Positions 35,694-46,345 of a stretch of 64,000 nucleotides of DNA are shown here, one piece after another. A program made the translations under genes and the position numbers. The DNA is taken from NCBI RefSeq assembly GCF_020524045.1, contig NZ_JAIVKL010000008.1, positions 186,001-250,000 on the forward strand, in the 5' to 3' direction. The notes below the pieces were generated by a model. The model saw nothing but the letters and a program-made list of their open reading frames with translations. It made no database searches and was not told the DNA's origin. The stretch is from Metabacillus litoralis. Lineage in GTDB: Bacteria > Bacillota > Bacilli > Bacillales > Bacillaceae. The first letter of the stretch is position 1. Every line of letters begins with the position of its first letter.

Positions 35694-35736
35694 AATAGAG
35701 TGTATACGAAAAAGTAGCAAGAGAGGGTGAATAGCA

Positions 35737-37794
35737 ATTAACATAGCAGCACGAATTATTAAACATAAAAAAGCCGTTGCGATTACATTTATGGTTTTGA
35801 CAGTACTCTGTGCCATAGCAACCTTAAAAGTATCAGTGAACTACGATATGACAGACTACTTACCAGATGATGCAGGTTCGACCGTAGCAATGGATATCAT
35901 GCAAGAAGAATTTGAGGGAAGTGTTCCTACAAATCGAATCATGATTGAAGATGTGACCATTCAGGAAGCACTTGATTTTAAAAATAAACTGGAGAAAATA
36001 GACGGTGTTTCTAATGTAACATGGTTAGATGATGCAATTGATCTAAAATCACCGCTTGAAATGGCTGATCAAGTTGTTGTTGAAACGTATTATAAAGATA
36101 ATAAAGCATTATTTTCATTTAGCATTCGTGAGGGTGAGGAAGTTGTCATAACAGATAACATTTATGAACTCATTGGAGAAGATAATGCAATGTCTGGAGA
36201 ATCACTGAATACGGCAACACAACAAAAAATGGCTGGAACTGAATCAATGTATGCAGCTGCCTTATTAGTGCCGATTATCATATTAATTTTAGTTTTATCC
36301 ACTAATTCTTGGATAGAACCATTGTTTTTCTTAACAGCAATAGGTGTTTCTGTGTTAATTAATATGGGAACAAATATTTTTCTTGGTGAAGTCTCATTTG
36401 TAACTCAGTCTGTTGCACCAATTCTACAACTAGCTGTTTCACTAGATTACGCCATTTTCCTACTTCATAGTTTTGCAGATTATCGAAAAAAAGTAGAAGA
36501 TCCTCATCATGCGATGGAGCTCGCTATGAAAAAATCATTTTCTGCGATTACAGCTAGTGCATCAACAACTTTCTTTGGTTTTATTGCCTTAACATTTATG
36601 AATTTTGAAATCGGGGCAGATTTAGGAATCAATTTAGTAAAAGGAATTTTATTAAGCTTTATTAGTGTCATGATCTTTTTACCAGCATTAACATTATTGT
36701 TTTATAAATGGATTGATAAAACAAAACATAAGCCTTTGCTACCGAGCATCAAAAACAAAGGAAATGCTGTAGTGAAAATGAAAATACCGAGTATATTACT
36801 TGTACTGCTTGTGATTGTACCTGCATTCTTAGCACAAAGTCAGACAAATTTTATCTATGGAATCGGAGATCAACCAGAGAATACAAGAGCTGGTAGTGAT
36901 ATTGTAAAAATTAAAGAACATTTCGGTGAAAGTACACCAATTGTTTTACTTGTTCCAAAAGGAGATGTCGCAAAAGAAGAGGAATTAGTGCAGGATTTAG
37001 AAAAAATCGAACATGTATCTAGTGTTCTAGCTTTTGTTAACACAGTTAGTGCAGCAATCCCACCTGAGTATTTAGATTCGTCCATTACAGATCAATTTTA
37101 TTCAGAAAATTATGCACGAATCATCCTCCAAACTGAAACAAAAAATGAGGGAGAAGAAGCCTTTCATTTAATTGAGCGAGTTCAAGATAAAGCAAAATCC
37201 TATTATGATCAAGATGTGTTTATGGTAGGTGAAAGTGTAACGTTATACGATATAAAAAATATTGTTCAAAAAGATAATCAATTAGTTAATCTTCTAACAG
37301 TTTTAACAGTGGCTTTCGTCTTATTCGTAACCTTCAAATCAATATCGATTCCTTTTATTTTATTGCTTACTATTCAGACAGCCGTCTGGATCAATTTATC
37401 TGTTCCTTATTTTACAGACTCTCCATTAGTATATGTGGGATATTTGCTTATCAGCATTATCCAACTAGCTGCAACAGTGGATTATGCGATCCTACTGACA
37501 GATGCATATAAGGAATATCGACAGGAAATGCCTGCACTAGCAGCTATTAAAAGAACATTAGATGAGAAAATATTTGCAATAGGAATTTCAGCTTCCATAT
37601 TATCAAGCGTTGGCTTTATATTATGGATTACCTCCTCAAACCCAATTGTTACATCAATCGGTTTATTACTTGGAAGAGGAGCGTTACTAGCGTTTATTAT
37701 GGTTGTGTTTTTCCTACCAGCATGTTTATTGGTCTTTGATAAATTGATTACAAAAACAACATGGAAAGCAAACTTTTTTAAGGAGGACCGATAA
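35737..37794 (+). CDS. MMPL/RND-type transporter, apparent ATT start
   Basis: 685 residues if read from ATT 35737. Twelve membrane helices in two halves, each with a long outer loop. Conserved MMPL stretches: NYDMTDYLPDDAGS after helix one, LAVSLDYAIFLLHSF (helix four, with Asp), ASASTTFFGFIALTFM, and LAATVDYAILLTDAY in the second half. GAGAGGGTGA lies six bases before ATT, followed by NIAARIIKHKK, a typical cytoplasmic N terminus. The first ATG (35791) falls inside helix one and has no ribosome binding site. Probably exports a lipid or hydrophobic compound with the next gene product. Confidence 0.88.
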   Translation: MNIAARIIKHKKAVAITFMVLTVLCAIATLKVSVNYDMTDYLPDDAGSTVAMDIMQEEFEGSVPTNRIMIEDVTIQEALDFKNKLEKIDGVSNVTWLDDAIDLKSPLEMADQVVVETYYKDNKALFSFSIREGEEVVITDNIYELIGEDNAMSGESLNTATQQKMAGTESMYAAALLVPIIILILVLSTNSWIEPLFFLTAIGVSVLINMGTNIFLGEVSFVTQSVAPILQLAVSLDYAIFLLHSFADYRKKVEDPHHAMELAMKKSFSAITASASTTFFGFIALTFMNFEIGADLGINLVKGILLSFISVMIFLPALTLLFYKWIDKTKHKPLLPSIKNKGNAVVKMKIPSILLVLLVIVPAFLAQSQTNFIYGIGDQPENTRAGSDIVKIKEHFGESTPIVLLVPKGDVAKEEELVQDLEKIEHVSSVLAFVNTVSAAIPPEYLDSSITDQFYSENYARIILQTETKNEGEEAFHLIERVQDKAKSYYDQDVFMVGESVTLYDIKNIVQKDNQLVNLLTVLTVAFVLFVTFKSISIPFILLLTIQTAVWINLSVPYFTDSPLVYVGYLLISIIQLAATVDYAILLTDAYKEYRQEMPALAAIKRTLDEKIFAIGISASILSSVGFILWITSSNPIVTSIGLLLGRGALLAFIMVVFFLPACLLVFDKLITKTTWKANFFKEDR

Positions 37795-39611
37795 TGAAAA
37801 AAATCCTAATATTATTCGTAATAAGTATAATAATGATGCCATCTTTTTTAGTAAAAGCTGAATCAGATAACAAAACAGCAGAAGAAGTTTCTAGTGAAAA
37901 AGGGGAATTTTCTTCAAAAGACGAGGTTGTTTATGCGAACTTAAGTGCAACTGGTGAAAAACAAGAAATTTATGTTGTAAACATATTAGACATAGAAAAA
38001 GCGGGAAAGATCATTGATTATGGACCGTATTCTAGTCTGAAAAATTTAACAAATTTATCTTCATTAAATCAAGATAATCATTCTGTGGAGTTCTCAGCTC
38101 CAGAAGGGAAGTTTTATTATCAAGGTAATATGAATGAAAAAAATCCATTGCCATGGGATATCACCATTTCATATTTAATGGATGGAAAAGAAATAACACC
38201 AAAAGAGATTCTTGGAAAAGAGGGGCATATTCAAATTAAGATTGCTACTTCTGCCAATAATGAAGTAGATCCAATCTTTTTTGAAAACTATTTATTACAA
38301 ATTTCTCTTTCCCTAAACACTGACCAATACAGTAACATTAAAGCTCCTGACGGAATGCTAGCAAATGCAGGGAAAAACAAGCAAGTAACATTCACAGTGA
38401 TGCCTGGAAAGGAAGAGGAATTAGTACTTGAAGCAGACGTTATTAATTTTGAGCTAGAAGGTATTAACATATCTGCAATTCCTTCTTCCATGTCAATTGA
38501 TGCACCAGATATTGATGATATGACAGGTGATATGCAAACTCTTACAGATGCGATAAAAGAAGTGAATGATGGTGTTGCAAAATTAGAAACAGGAGTTTCA
38601 GAATTAAATAATGGTGTAAAAAGTCTACAAAGTGGTTCAAAGGAATATAGTGATGGGATGAATGCACTCAATGATTCTTCCTCTGAGCTAATTAACGGTT
38701 CGAAAAACATTCAGCAAGCACTTGAAGCGATGAATGGTTCATTAGCAAATAATTCAGAGCAAATTGATCTAGCTGATTTCAAAAAACTAGAAGATGGACT
38801 CAAGCAAATGTCAGCTGTTTTAAAAGAAACATCAAAGAGCTTAATGACGTTAAAAGAAAATTATGAAGCAGCACTTTCTTCACTCGACAAAGCCATAAAT
38901 TCTATTCCTGACTACGTCATTACAGAAGAACAAACTCAAAACTTATATAATAGTGGAGCAGATCCGAAAGTACTTGATCAATTACTAGAAACCTATTCAG
39001 CTTCAATAACTGCAAAAGAAACTTACGCAGCATCAAAAAAAGCATTTACTTCTGTAAATGCTACACTTCCGCAAGTTAGCGGAACTCTTACAGCAATGGC
39101 AAGTAATTTAGACAATATGACAAAAGAGCTTTCCACATCTCTTGAACAAATGAACATAGATGATTCACTCGCTAAATTACAGGAAGGTATAAATGGTTTA
39201 GCTTCCAATTATAAGAACTTTCATAAAGGATTAGTAAATTATACAGAAGGGGCAAGTCAATTAACTAGCTCGTATAATAGTCTGCATAATGGAATCAACG
39301 AATTATCTCAAGGTACAAGTGACCTAGAAAACGGTGTTAGTCAACTACACGACGGAACTACAGAACTCTATGAATCTACAAGTGACTTACCTGCTACAAT
39401 GAACAAAGAAGTGGATAAAATGATGTCAGAGTTCGATAAATCTGACTTCGATGCTGTATCCTTTACTTCACCTAAAAATGAAAAAATTAACTCAGTTCAA
39501 TTTGTCTTCAAAACAGAAAGTATAAAGCAAGAGGAAGAAGAACCAAAAGTCACGGAAAAACCTGAAGAAGAAAAAGGATTCTGGACTCGCTTTATGGAGT
39601 TGTTTTCTTAG
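37794..39611 (+). CDS. YhgE/Pip-like secreted coiled-coil partner of MMPL
   Basis: 605 residues; ATG overlaps the previous stop by one base (TAATG). Signal peptide to about residue 22. A beta-rich outer domain (YANLSATGEKQEIYVVNI, LPWDITISYLMDGKEI) comes first, then long helical repeats with the spaced pattern GVAKLETGVSELNNGVKSL and again TSDLENGVSQLHDGTTEL, as in YhgE-type proteins. A Lys/Glu-rich end (EEEEPKVTEKPEEEKG) closes it. No clear C-terminal anchor is seen beyond a short WTRFMELFS. Acts outside with the MMPL protein, by context. Confidence 0.8.
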   Translation: MKKILILFVISIIMMPSFLVKAESDNKTAEEVSSEKGEFSSKDEVVYANLSATGEKQEIYVVNILDIEKAGKIIDYGPYSSLKNLTNLSSLNQDNHSVEFSAPEGKFYYQGNMNEKNPLPWDITISYLMDGKEITPKEILGKEGHIQIKIATSANNEVDPIFFENYLLQISLSLNTDQYSNIKAPDGMLANAGKNKQVTFTVMPGKEEELVLEADVINFELEGINISAIPSSMSIDAPDIDDMTGDMQTLTDAIKEVNDGVAKLETGVSELNNGVKSLQSGSKEYSDGMNALNDSSSELINGSKNIQQALEAMNGSLANNSEQIDLADFKKLEDGLKQMSAVLKETSKSLMTLKENYEAALSSLDKAINSIPDYVITEEQTQNLYNSGADPKVLDQLLETYSASITAKETYAASKKAFTSVNATLPQVSGTLTAMASNLDNMTKELSTSLEQMNIDDSLAKLQEGINGLASNYKNFHKGLVNYTEGASQLTSSYNSLHNGINELSQGTSDLENGVSQLHDGTTELYESTSDLPATMNKEVDKMMSEFDKSDFDAVSFTSPKNEKINSVQFVFKTESIKQEEEEPKVTEKPEEEKGFWTRFMELFS

Positions 39612-39622
39612 TAATATGGAGA

Positions 39623-39655
39623 AAGGTACTATCCAAACGGGTAGTACCTTTTTTG
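39623..39655 (+). terminator. Terminator after the MMPL operon
   Basis: Perfect 9-bp stem AAGGTACTA/TAGTACCTT (39623-39631 with 39642-39650), 10-base loop and TTTTTTG tail. Confidence 0.88.
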
Positions 39656-39747
39656 ATGTAATTGTACATAAATTAGAAATGTATATGTATGAGGAATAGA
39701 TACTGTCCCCCGACTAGAGGAACTTTTTGTTACAAATAAACCAATTT

Positions 39748-39979
39748 ACAGGTCACAAGAAAGATGTGTCCTGATATCAAAGAAATGTCGACCATTAAAG
39801 ATAAAATGTAGATCATAAATGAGAAATTACACATCATAAGCTTGGATTTGCGCGCATTCGAAGAAATATAAACCATTAGAAAGAAAATACAGGTCATAAA
39901 AGAGATATTACACATCATTAACTTGGATTTGCGCGCCATTCAAAGAAATACAAACCATTAAAAAGAAAATACAGGTCAT
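39748..39979. repeat. Intergenic 20-21 bp phased repeat array (array 3)
   Basis: Module words end at 39796 (ACCATT), 39816 (GATCAT), 39837 (ACATCAT), 39877 (ACCATT), 39897 (GGTCAT), 39918 (ACATCAT), 39959 (ACCATT) and 39979 (GGTCAT): steps of 20, 21, 40, 20, 21, 41, 20. The double steps hold a variant module with GGATTTGCGCGC. A higher-order unit of 81-82 bp (four modules) repeats twice. A weaker start is at ACAGGTCA (39748). It lies about 100 bases after the MMPL operon terminator. The rest of 39612-40229 holds only the fbp promoter region. Confidence 0.85.
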
Positions 39980-40229
39980 GAGCACAGCTTTTTACTCCAC
40001 ATGATGAAATGAAAATTATAAACTAAAGATCGCATGTGATAGTTAGTGATCTCACATTTCTAAGGTGATTTAACTTTTTAGAAAATTCAGTATCTGATAT
40101 ACTAGTTTATAAGATAATAAAAGACCCTGAAATTAATTAAGATACAGTTTATATAATACAAATAGTAGTATTTTAATCTATATTTCGTAGTGTAAAATAG
40201 AGGGTAGTTGTGAAGGGGGATACATAATT

Positions 40230-42164
40230 TTGAACACTAAGTACTTAGATTTATTAGCCCAGAAATATGATTGTGAAGAAAAAGTAGTGACAGAAATTAT
40301 TAATCTTGAAGCAATTCTTAATCTACCAAAAGGCACAGAGCATTTTGTTAGTGATTTACATGGTGAATATCAAGCTTTTCAGCATGTTTTAAGAAATGGC
40401 TCTGGAAAGGTAAAAGAAAAAATAGAAGATATTTATAAAAAAGTATTAACCGAAAAAGAAATCAAAGAATTTGCCACATTAGTTTACTATCCAGAAGAAA
40501 AAATTCAACTCATTAAGAATGATTTTGATAATGAAAAAGAATTACATCAGTGGTACTCCGTTATCATTGAGCGTATGATTAAACTCATTTCTTATGCCTC
40601 CTCAAAATATACACGCTCGAAATTACGTAAAGCACTGCCTGATCAGTTCGTATATATCATAGAAGAACTACTATATAAAACGGATGAATTTACAAACTTC
40701 AAAGAACCTTACTATGCTAAAATTGTCCAACAAATTATTACCCTTAATCAAGCTGATAAGCTTATAACAGGTCTTGCTTATACAACTCAGAAATTAGTTG
40801 TAGATCATCTACATGTTGTCGGTGATATTTATGATCGAGGACCTGAGCCTGATCAAATTATGGAAGCACTCATTAATTATCATTCAGTTGATATTCAATG
40901 GGGAAATCATGATGTTTTATGGATAGGTGCTTTTGCTGGTTCAAAGGTTTGTTTAGCAAATATCATACGAATTTGTGCTAGATACAATAATCTAGATATT
41001 ATTGAAGATGTGTATGGTATCAATCTTAGACCATTGCTTAATTTAGCTGAAAAGTACTATCAAGATAATCCTGCTTTTAGACCGAAGATTCATTCAGATG
41101 AAACTATTTTTGAAGAAGAGCAATTACAAATCACAAAAATTCATCAAGCGATCGCAATGATTCAGTTCAAGCTTGAAAGTCCAATTATCAAGAGACGGCC
41201 AACGTTTAATATGTCAGAACGACTTTTACTTGAGAAAATAGATTATGACACAAACGAAATTACGATTTCAGGAAAAAAATACCCACTAGACCATACATGC
41301 TTTACAACGATTAATCCATTACAACCTGATCAGTTGTTAGAAGAAGAAGAACAGGTGATGGACAAGCTGTTATTTTCTGTTCAACATTCAGAAAAACTGG
41401 CAAGACATATGAATTTTCTCATGAAAAAAGGGAGTCTTTATTTAAGATATAACGGAAATTTATTAATTCATGGCTGCATTCCTTTAGATGAACAAGGAAA
41501 TATGGAAAAAATGATCATCGAAAATAGAGAGTATGCTGGTCGTGAGCTACTAGATATTTTTGAACATTATTTACGACATTCTTTTGCACATCCAGAAGAA
41601 ACGGATGATCTTGCAACAGACATGGTTTGGTATTTATGGACGGGTGAATACTCTTCACTGTTTGGTAAAAGAGCGATGACAACCTTTGAAAGATATTTTA
41701 TTAAAGACAAATCAACACATAAAGAGAAAAAGAATCCATATTATCATTTACGAGAAAATGAAGAAACGTGTGAAAAAATTCTAGCTGAATTTGAACTAGA
41801 TCCTAATCAAGGTCATATCATTAATGGACACACACCAGTGAAAGAAATTAACGGAGAAGATCCAATAAAAGCAAATGGGAAAATGATCGTTATTGACGGA
41901 GGATTTTCTAAAGCTTATCAATCAACAACCGGGATTGCTGGTTACACATTATTGTATAATTCATTTGGAATGCAGCTAGTGGCTCATCAACATTTTAATT
42001 CAAAAGAAGATGTTCTATTAAACGGGACAGATGTGTTATCAGTTAAAAGAATTGTTGATAAAGAACTAGAGAGAAAAAAGGTGCTAGAAACGAATGTAGG
42101 AGAAGAACTACTACAAGAAGTTTCTATATTGAATAGTTTGATGGAATATCGATATATGAAGTAA
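40230..42164 (+). CDS. fbp: Class III fructose-1,6-bisphosphatase
   Basis: 644 residues from TTG 40230, after AAGGGGGA. Two-metal phosphoesterase blocks: [38 protein letters not shown], and near the end INGHTPV plus [11 protein letters not shown]. It converts fructose 1,6-bisphosphate to fructose 6-phosphate in gluconeogenesis. Length fits B. subtilis Fbp (about 670). Monocistronic, with a terminator after it. Confidence 0.97.
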   Translation: MNTKYLDLLAQKYDCEEKVVTEIINLEAILNLPKGTEHFVSDLHGEYQAFQHVLRNGSGKVKEKIEDIYKKVLTEKEIKEFATLVYYPEEKIQLIKNDFDNEKELHQWYSVIIERMIKLISYASSKYTRSKLRKALPDQFVYIIEELLYKTDEFTNFKEPYYAKIVQQIITLNQADKLITGLAYTTQKLVVDHLHVVGDIYDRGPEPDQIMEALINYHSVDIQWGNHDVLWIGAFAGSKVCLANIIRICARYNNLDIIEDVYGINLRPLLNLAEKYYQDNPAFRPKIHSDETIFEEEQLQITKIHQAIAMIQFKLESPIIKRRPTFNMSERLLLEKIDYDTNEITISGKKYPLDHTCFTTINPLQPDQLLEEEEQVMDKLLFSVQHSEKLARHMNFLMKKGSLYLRYNGNLLIHGCIPLDEQGNMEKMIIENREYAGRELLDIFEHYLRHSFAHPEETDDLATDMVWYLWTGEYSSLFGKRAMTTFERYFIKDKSTHKEKKNPYYHLRENEETCEKILAEFELDPNQGHIINGHTPVKEINGEDPIKANGKMIVIDGGFSKAYQSTTGIAGYTLLYNSFGMQLVAHQHFNSKEDVLLNGTDVLSVKRIVDKELERKKVLETNVGEELLQEVSILNSLMEYRYMK

Positions 42165-42254
42165 AGGAAGAATGAAGGACTATTTAACTTTAATATTCCT
42201 AAACCCTGGGTAAAAATGTAGTGGGAAAAAGATTTCTATTTTAGAAGAAATAAG

Positions 42255-42295
42255 AGATAATCTTTCCAGTATTACTGGTCAGATTATCTTTTTTA
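42255..42295 (+). terminator. Terminator after fbp
   Basis: Stem AGATAATCT with AGATTATCT (42255-42263 and 42281-42289), extended inside by CCAGT/ACTGG, then a T run. Confidence 0.88.
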
Positions 42296-42434
42296 TTTTC
42301 ACTAATAATTAATGATGAAATGGATGAGATATTATTTTTTCTTGCAATTAACTCTTTGACGTATCTAGATTACACGTATTAAAATAAATTGTTACATGCT
42401 TCTCTACCATTTTACATTTAAAAGGGGAATATCG

Positions 42435-44117
42435 ATGAAAGAAGTAAAATTACGTAAAATCATGTCGCAAGTCAAAAGTTCAGATCCTGCTAAGCGGTAT
42501 GAAGGATTAGATGAACTTGCCTATTTAAAAGGTGATGAAAGCTTAGAAGTACAAGTTGATGTTTTAGTAGATATGGTGAAGCTTGCGTCACGTGATTTTC
42601 CCGAGCCAGTAGATAAGTGGGACATCCCTTCTTATTATTTAATTGATTTTGCATGTGACTTTTTAATGCAGGAAGTTATTGATAGCGTTTTAAAGTACTT
42701 TGATGGGTTCCATCTATTTGCAAAAGAACGCGCAATAAGTTTTTTGTTACTAACAGAAGACGATAAAGTTCTATATGAACTAGAAAATAAACTTCAAGTG
42801 GTAGTGAAAACGGAAGAACTGATTTTACCTGTAGAAGAACTATCACAATATCCTTTTTTAGTTAAAAATATACTAGAAAAAAATATGAACCTATTTAGTT
42901 CTGAGCACTATAAATATTCTTTTTTTCAACTTCTTTTATCTCTTAATGAATCTGGAGATCAAGGATTTAAAAAAACTGAGATGTTTCCGATATTGGTTGA
43001 AGAGTATAAAAGCAAAAGAGATGACTATTTGGCATACGATAGTGAATATAAAACTGAGTTTGTTTATAAAGCGTGGAAAGTACGTTATCTTACTGTTCGT
43101 AATGAGATGAGGTTTCTTTTAAGTTTAATGAGCTATTATTATAATGAACAAACAGAAAATTTCCTAAAAGAAGCAACACAGTTTCAAGATCCACTGATTA
43201 AATCTGAAGCCATTTTAGTATGTATCGAAAAAAATATACCAATAGAAGAAAAAATGTTATTAGAAATTGCTCAACATATTGAAAGCGCTGAGATGATTTA
43301 TTTTGAATTAAAGGATGCAAATAAAGAACATCTTTACCCAATAAAAGAAAACAAACAACCTTTGTTAGCTAAAACGAAGATGTTTTATCATATTCTAAAT
43401 ATTGAGGACGAAGATTCTGAAATAAGCAAATATACTGACGAAATAACAGTTATTGACAAAGTTGATACAGAAAATTCCTATGGTCAGCCTGTTAGGTATT
43501 ATTTAATGAAATTTATAGAGTCCGGAATGTCTTACATTGGATGGGTAGGAGCATATAGTCTTGAAGATGACGATGATACAGCATACTCTTGGGAAGGAAC
43601 GTACACAGAATTTGTTGAATTCGATTCTCTGTCCATCGAGGAACATAAACAAGCATTTTTTACGAATAGAAATGATGATCAAAAAGAGCTTGAACAATCA
43701 CTATTTTATGTAAGTCATAGAAAAATTAGTAAAGGACTTTGGTTCTTTTATGGAATTGTTGGTTTGCGCTGGATTCAAGTGTTATTTGAAGGAATCTCCG
43801 AGGAAAATTTATATCTTCCACTACTTGCAACTCTCATTGCGGTTATTGGAACAATCATTGAGAAACATTTGAATAAAAATAGATGGGTTGCCATTGGTGG
43901 ATTTGATTTACTATTTAAAAAAGGTAAAAAAGAAACGACTTTACCATTTGTAGATATTAAAAAAGTAGAAAAATCAAATCGATTTATTTTTGTTTACAAT
44001 AAATCAGATAAATTGGAAATGAAAATTCCAGTTTCTTGGGTACGATATGAACATTTTAGTCACTATTTAAGAGAACAAACCCATCACTTGAAAGATGCTC
44101 CATTTATTGAGGAGTAA
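42435..44117 (+). CDS. HEAT-like and PH-like membrane protein of unknown function
   Basis: 560 residues from ATG 42435, seven bases after AAAGGGG. The first 330 residues are all-helical and repeat-like (SSDPAKRYEGLDELAYLKGD, QDPLIKSEAILVCIEKN), in the manner of HEAT arrays. A middle region with DEITVIDKVDTENSYGQPV follows. Two membrane helices (LWFFYGIVGLRWIQVLF; LYLPLLATLIAVIGTII) precede a C-terminal segment KNRWVAIGGFDLLFKKGKK and LPFVDIKKVEKSNRFIFVY that looks like a bacterial PH domain. No named family was recognised. Confidence 0.7.
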   Translation: MKEVKLRKIMSQVKSSDPAKRYEGLDELAYLKGDESLEVQVDVLVDMVKLASRDFPEPVDKWDIPSYYLIDFACDFLMQEVIDSVLKYFDGFHLFAKERAISFLLLTEDDKVLYELENKLQVVVKTEELILPVEELSQYPFLVKNILEKNMNLFSSEHYKYSFFQLLLSLNESGDQGFKKTEMFPILVEEYKSKRDDYLAYDSEYKTEFVYKAWKVRYLTVRNEMRFLLSLMSYYYNEQTENFLKEATQFQDPLIKSEAILVCIEKNIPIEEKMLLEIAQHIESAEMIYFELKDANKEHLYPIKENKQPLLAKTKMFYHILNIEDEDSEISKYTDEITVIDKVDTENSYGQPVRYYLMKFIESGMSYIGWVGAYSLEDDDDTAYSWEGTYTEFVEFDSLSIEEHKQAFFTNRNDDQKELEQSLFYVSHRKISKGLWFFYGIVGLRWIQVLFEGISEENLYLPLLATLIAVIGTIIEKHLNKNRWVAIGGFDLLFKKGKKETTLPFVDIKKVEKSNRFIFVYNKSDKLEMKIPVSWVRYEHFSHYLREQTHHLKDAPFIEE

Positions 44118-44130
44118 ATAAGACAGTAAG

Positions 44131-44160
44131 AGTAATCCACATCACTAGTGATGGATTACT
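44131..44160 (+). terminator. Terminator-like hairpin
   Basis: AGTAATCCA with TGGATTACT (44131-44139 and 44152-44160) plus a central palindrome ATCACTAGTGAT; only a weak T run follows (CACTTTATATTTCTTTT). Confidence 0.65.
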
Positions 44161-44177
44161 CACTTTATATTTCTTTT

Positions 44178-44331
44178 ATTTAAGCTGATTTCGTAACCTT
44201 TGTTGTTTTTAGATTCTTATTGGAAACAACTTTGTATAAAGTCTAGTGATATCTTTATTTCGACAGATAAACCTTTTTATCATATAAAGAAATAATTAGT
44301 AACAACCTTTTAGAAAAGATTATTAATTGAT
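44178..44331. mobile_element. Degenerate copy of the MITE-like element (copy B)
   Basis: Left end TTAAGCTGATTTCGTAACC then TTTGTTGTTTTTAG aligns with copy A; middle AACTTTGTATAAAGTCTAGTG aligns with its CACTATATAAAGCATAGTG; right end TTAGTAACAACCTTTTAGAA. About 150 bp, shorter by internal deletion. Confidence 0.55.
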
Positions 44332-44390
44332 AAGAAGCACAAATCCTTGTTTTTTTACTAGTAATTAAGTAAACTACGATTAATTGAATG

Positions 44391-44477
44391 ATCCGGGTGC
44401 TAGTGGAAATTGGCTGAGATTGTAACTATACCGTTACTGACCGTGTAACCTGTTGGATAATGCCAGCGTAGGGAATG
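44391..44477 (+). promoter_or_regulatory. TPP riboswitch (THI box)
   Basis: Conserved blocks in order: CCGGGTGC, GGCTGAGAT, ACCGTGTAACCTG, GGATAATGCCAGCGTAGGGA. Binding of thiamine pyrophosphate should favour the terminator at 44495-44525 and switch off thiM-thiE. Confidence 0.97.
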
Positions 44478-44494
44478 TGATTAGGTAAACTATG

Positions 44495-44525
44495 AGCACT
44501 TTGCGCTATGCAATGTGCTTTTTTA
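44495..44525 (+). terminator. Riboswitch-controlled terminator
   Basis: Stem AGCACTTTGC with GCAATGTGCT (44495-44504 and 44510-44519; one mismatch), 5-base loop, then TTTTTT. It lies 18 bases after the aptamer. Confidence 0.85.
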
Positions 44526-44651
44526 TGTGTAAAAAGCTAAAAAATGTCATCTGAACATAAGCCATTTTTCAAGAAGGTCAATCAATTATTTTTTTCCATT
44601 TTATCAGAAGATTAATAAAGTGAAATCCAATAAAGAAAGGACGAAATCTCT

Positions 44652-45458
44652 ATGAAAACAGAGCAAATTGAACAAACGTTAAAAAAAGTCAAAGAATTTA
44701 ATCCTCTTGTTCATAACATTACGAATGTTGTTGTGACAAATTTTACAGCAAATGGTCTTTTGGCATTAGGAGCATCACCTGTTATGGCGTATGCAAAAGA
44801 AGAAGTAGCAGATATGGCCAAAATTGCAGGTGCACTTGTATTAAATATTGGAACTTTATCTCATGAAGAAATCGAAGCCATGTTGATTGCAGGTAAATCA
44901 GCGAATAAACATGGTGTACCGATTATTTTTGATCCAGTAGGGGCAGGTGCAACACCTTATCGAACAGAAACATCTCGTCGAATTGTTAATGAGTTAACCA
45001 TTTCTATTTTAAGAGGAAATGCTGCTGAAGTTGCCAATGTAATTGGAACAGAATGGACAATTAAAGGTGTAGATGCTGGAGAAGGAAGTGGCAATGTGAT
45101 TGAATTAGCGCAAATCGCCGCAAAAAAACTTCAAACAACAGTTATTATTACAGGAAAAGATGATGTAATTTCTGATGGAGAAACAACTTATGTTGTTCAC
45201 AATGGTCACCCAATCCTTACTAAGGTTACTGGTGCTGGATGTTTATTAAGCTCAGTTGTTGGCGCATTTTCAGCTGTTGAAAAGAATTTGCTGCTTGCAT
45301 CAGTTTCAGCAATTACTACATATGGAGTGTCTGCAGAGCTTGCTGCAAAACAAACAGCAGGAAAAGGACCAGGTAGTTTTCAGATTGAGTTGTTAAATGC
45401 ATTAGCTACTATTACGTCAGAAGAAATTCGTCACCATGCTAATGTAGAAAAACTTTGA
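44652..45458 (+). CDS. thiM: Hydroxyethylthiazole kinase
   Basis: 268 residues, ATG after AAAGGACG. Marks of Thi[43 protein letters not shown], and [15 protein letters not shown] with the catalytic Cys of the anion-hole loop. It phosphorylates 4-methyl-5-hydroxyethylthiazole for thiamine salvage. Co-transcribed with thiE 80 bases on and controlled by the TPP riboswitch. Confidence 0.97.
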   Translation: MKTEQIEQTLKKVKEFNPLVHNITNVVVTNFTANGLLALGASPVMAYAKEEVADMAKIAGALVLNIGTLSHEEIEAMLIAGKSANKHGVPIIFDPVGAGATPYRTETSRRIVNELTISILRGNAAEVANVIGTEWTIKGVDAGEGSGNVIELAQIAAKKLQTTVIITGKDDVISDGETTYVVHNGHPILTKVTGAGCLLSSVVGAFSAVEKNLLLASVSAITTYGVSAELAAKQTAGKGPGSFQIELLNALATITSEEIRHHANVEKL

Positions 45459-45538
45459 AAACTTGGCTAACAATATCAGGTGTTAAAAACTAGCTCAGCT
45501 TCGGTGAACATGTAACCGAAAATTAGGAGGAAAATAGA

Positions 45539-46201
45539 TTGTCACGAATATGTAATGATAATATGCGAAGATTGTTGAATGTTTATTTTATTATGGGAAG
45601 TAACAATTGCCAAAACAAACCTACTTTTGTTCTTGAACAAGCAATAAAAGGTGGGTTGACTCTTTTTCAATTTCGTGAAAAAGGATCTGGAGCTTTAACT
45701 GGAGATGAAAAATATCAATTAGCCAAACAACTCCAAACCATTTGCAAAGAAAATCAGATTCCTTTTATTGTGAACGATGATGTTGAATTAGCTGTTGCAC
45801 TTGATGCGGACGGAATACATATTGGGCAGGATGATGAAACAGCAGAAGAAGTTAGAAAAAAGATCGGCGATAAAATACTAGGAGTGTCCACTCATTCTCT
45901 CGAAGAAGTAGAAAAAGCAATTGCCGAAGGAGCAGATTACGTAGGGATAGGACCAATCTACTCAACAACTACGAAAGAAGATGCCAAAACAGCACAAGGA
46001 ACAGATTTAATAAAAGAAGTGCGAAATAAAGGTATAAATATCCCTATTGTAGGTATCGGTGGAATAAAAGCAGAAAATGCGTCTCCTGTTATCGAACATG
46101 GTGGAAATGGTGTAGCCGTCATATCTGTAATAAGCTTAGCTGAAGATCCATTGGAAAGTGCTAGGAAGCTAAATAGTGTGGTTAAGTCATATTTGAAGTA
46201 G
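45539..46201 (+). CDS. thiE: Thiamine-phosphate synthase
   Basis: 220 residues from TTG 45539, after TTAGGAGGA. TIM-barrel with [47 protein letters not shown] and [11 protein letters not shown] (phosphate binding). It joins thiazole phosphate and HMP pyrophosphate to thiamine phosphate. The tenA and thiD genes of many Bacillus salvage operons are not next to it. Confidence 0.96.
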   Translation: MSRICNDNMRRLLNVYFIMGSNNCQNKPTFVLEQAIKGGLTLFQFREKGSGALTGDEKYQLAKQLQTICKENQIPFIVNDDVELAVALDADGIHIGQDDETAEEVRKKIGDKILGVSTHSLEEVEKAIAEGADYVGIGPIYSTTTKEDAKTAQGTDLIKEVRNKGINIPIVGIGGIKAENASPVIEHGGNGVAVISVISLAEDPLESARKLNSVVKSYLK

Positions 46202-46345
46202 AATCTAGGAAAGTTTCTATTTTATCAAATAATCTAAATTTCCTGTCTTCCTTTTGTAAATTCAATTTTAACAATCTACTATTATTAAATTAACATTTTA
46301 TCTTTAAAGTAAATGATATCCTTATTTTAAGGGGTTATTGGTAGA

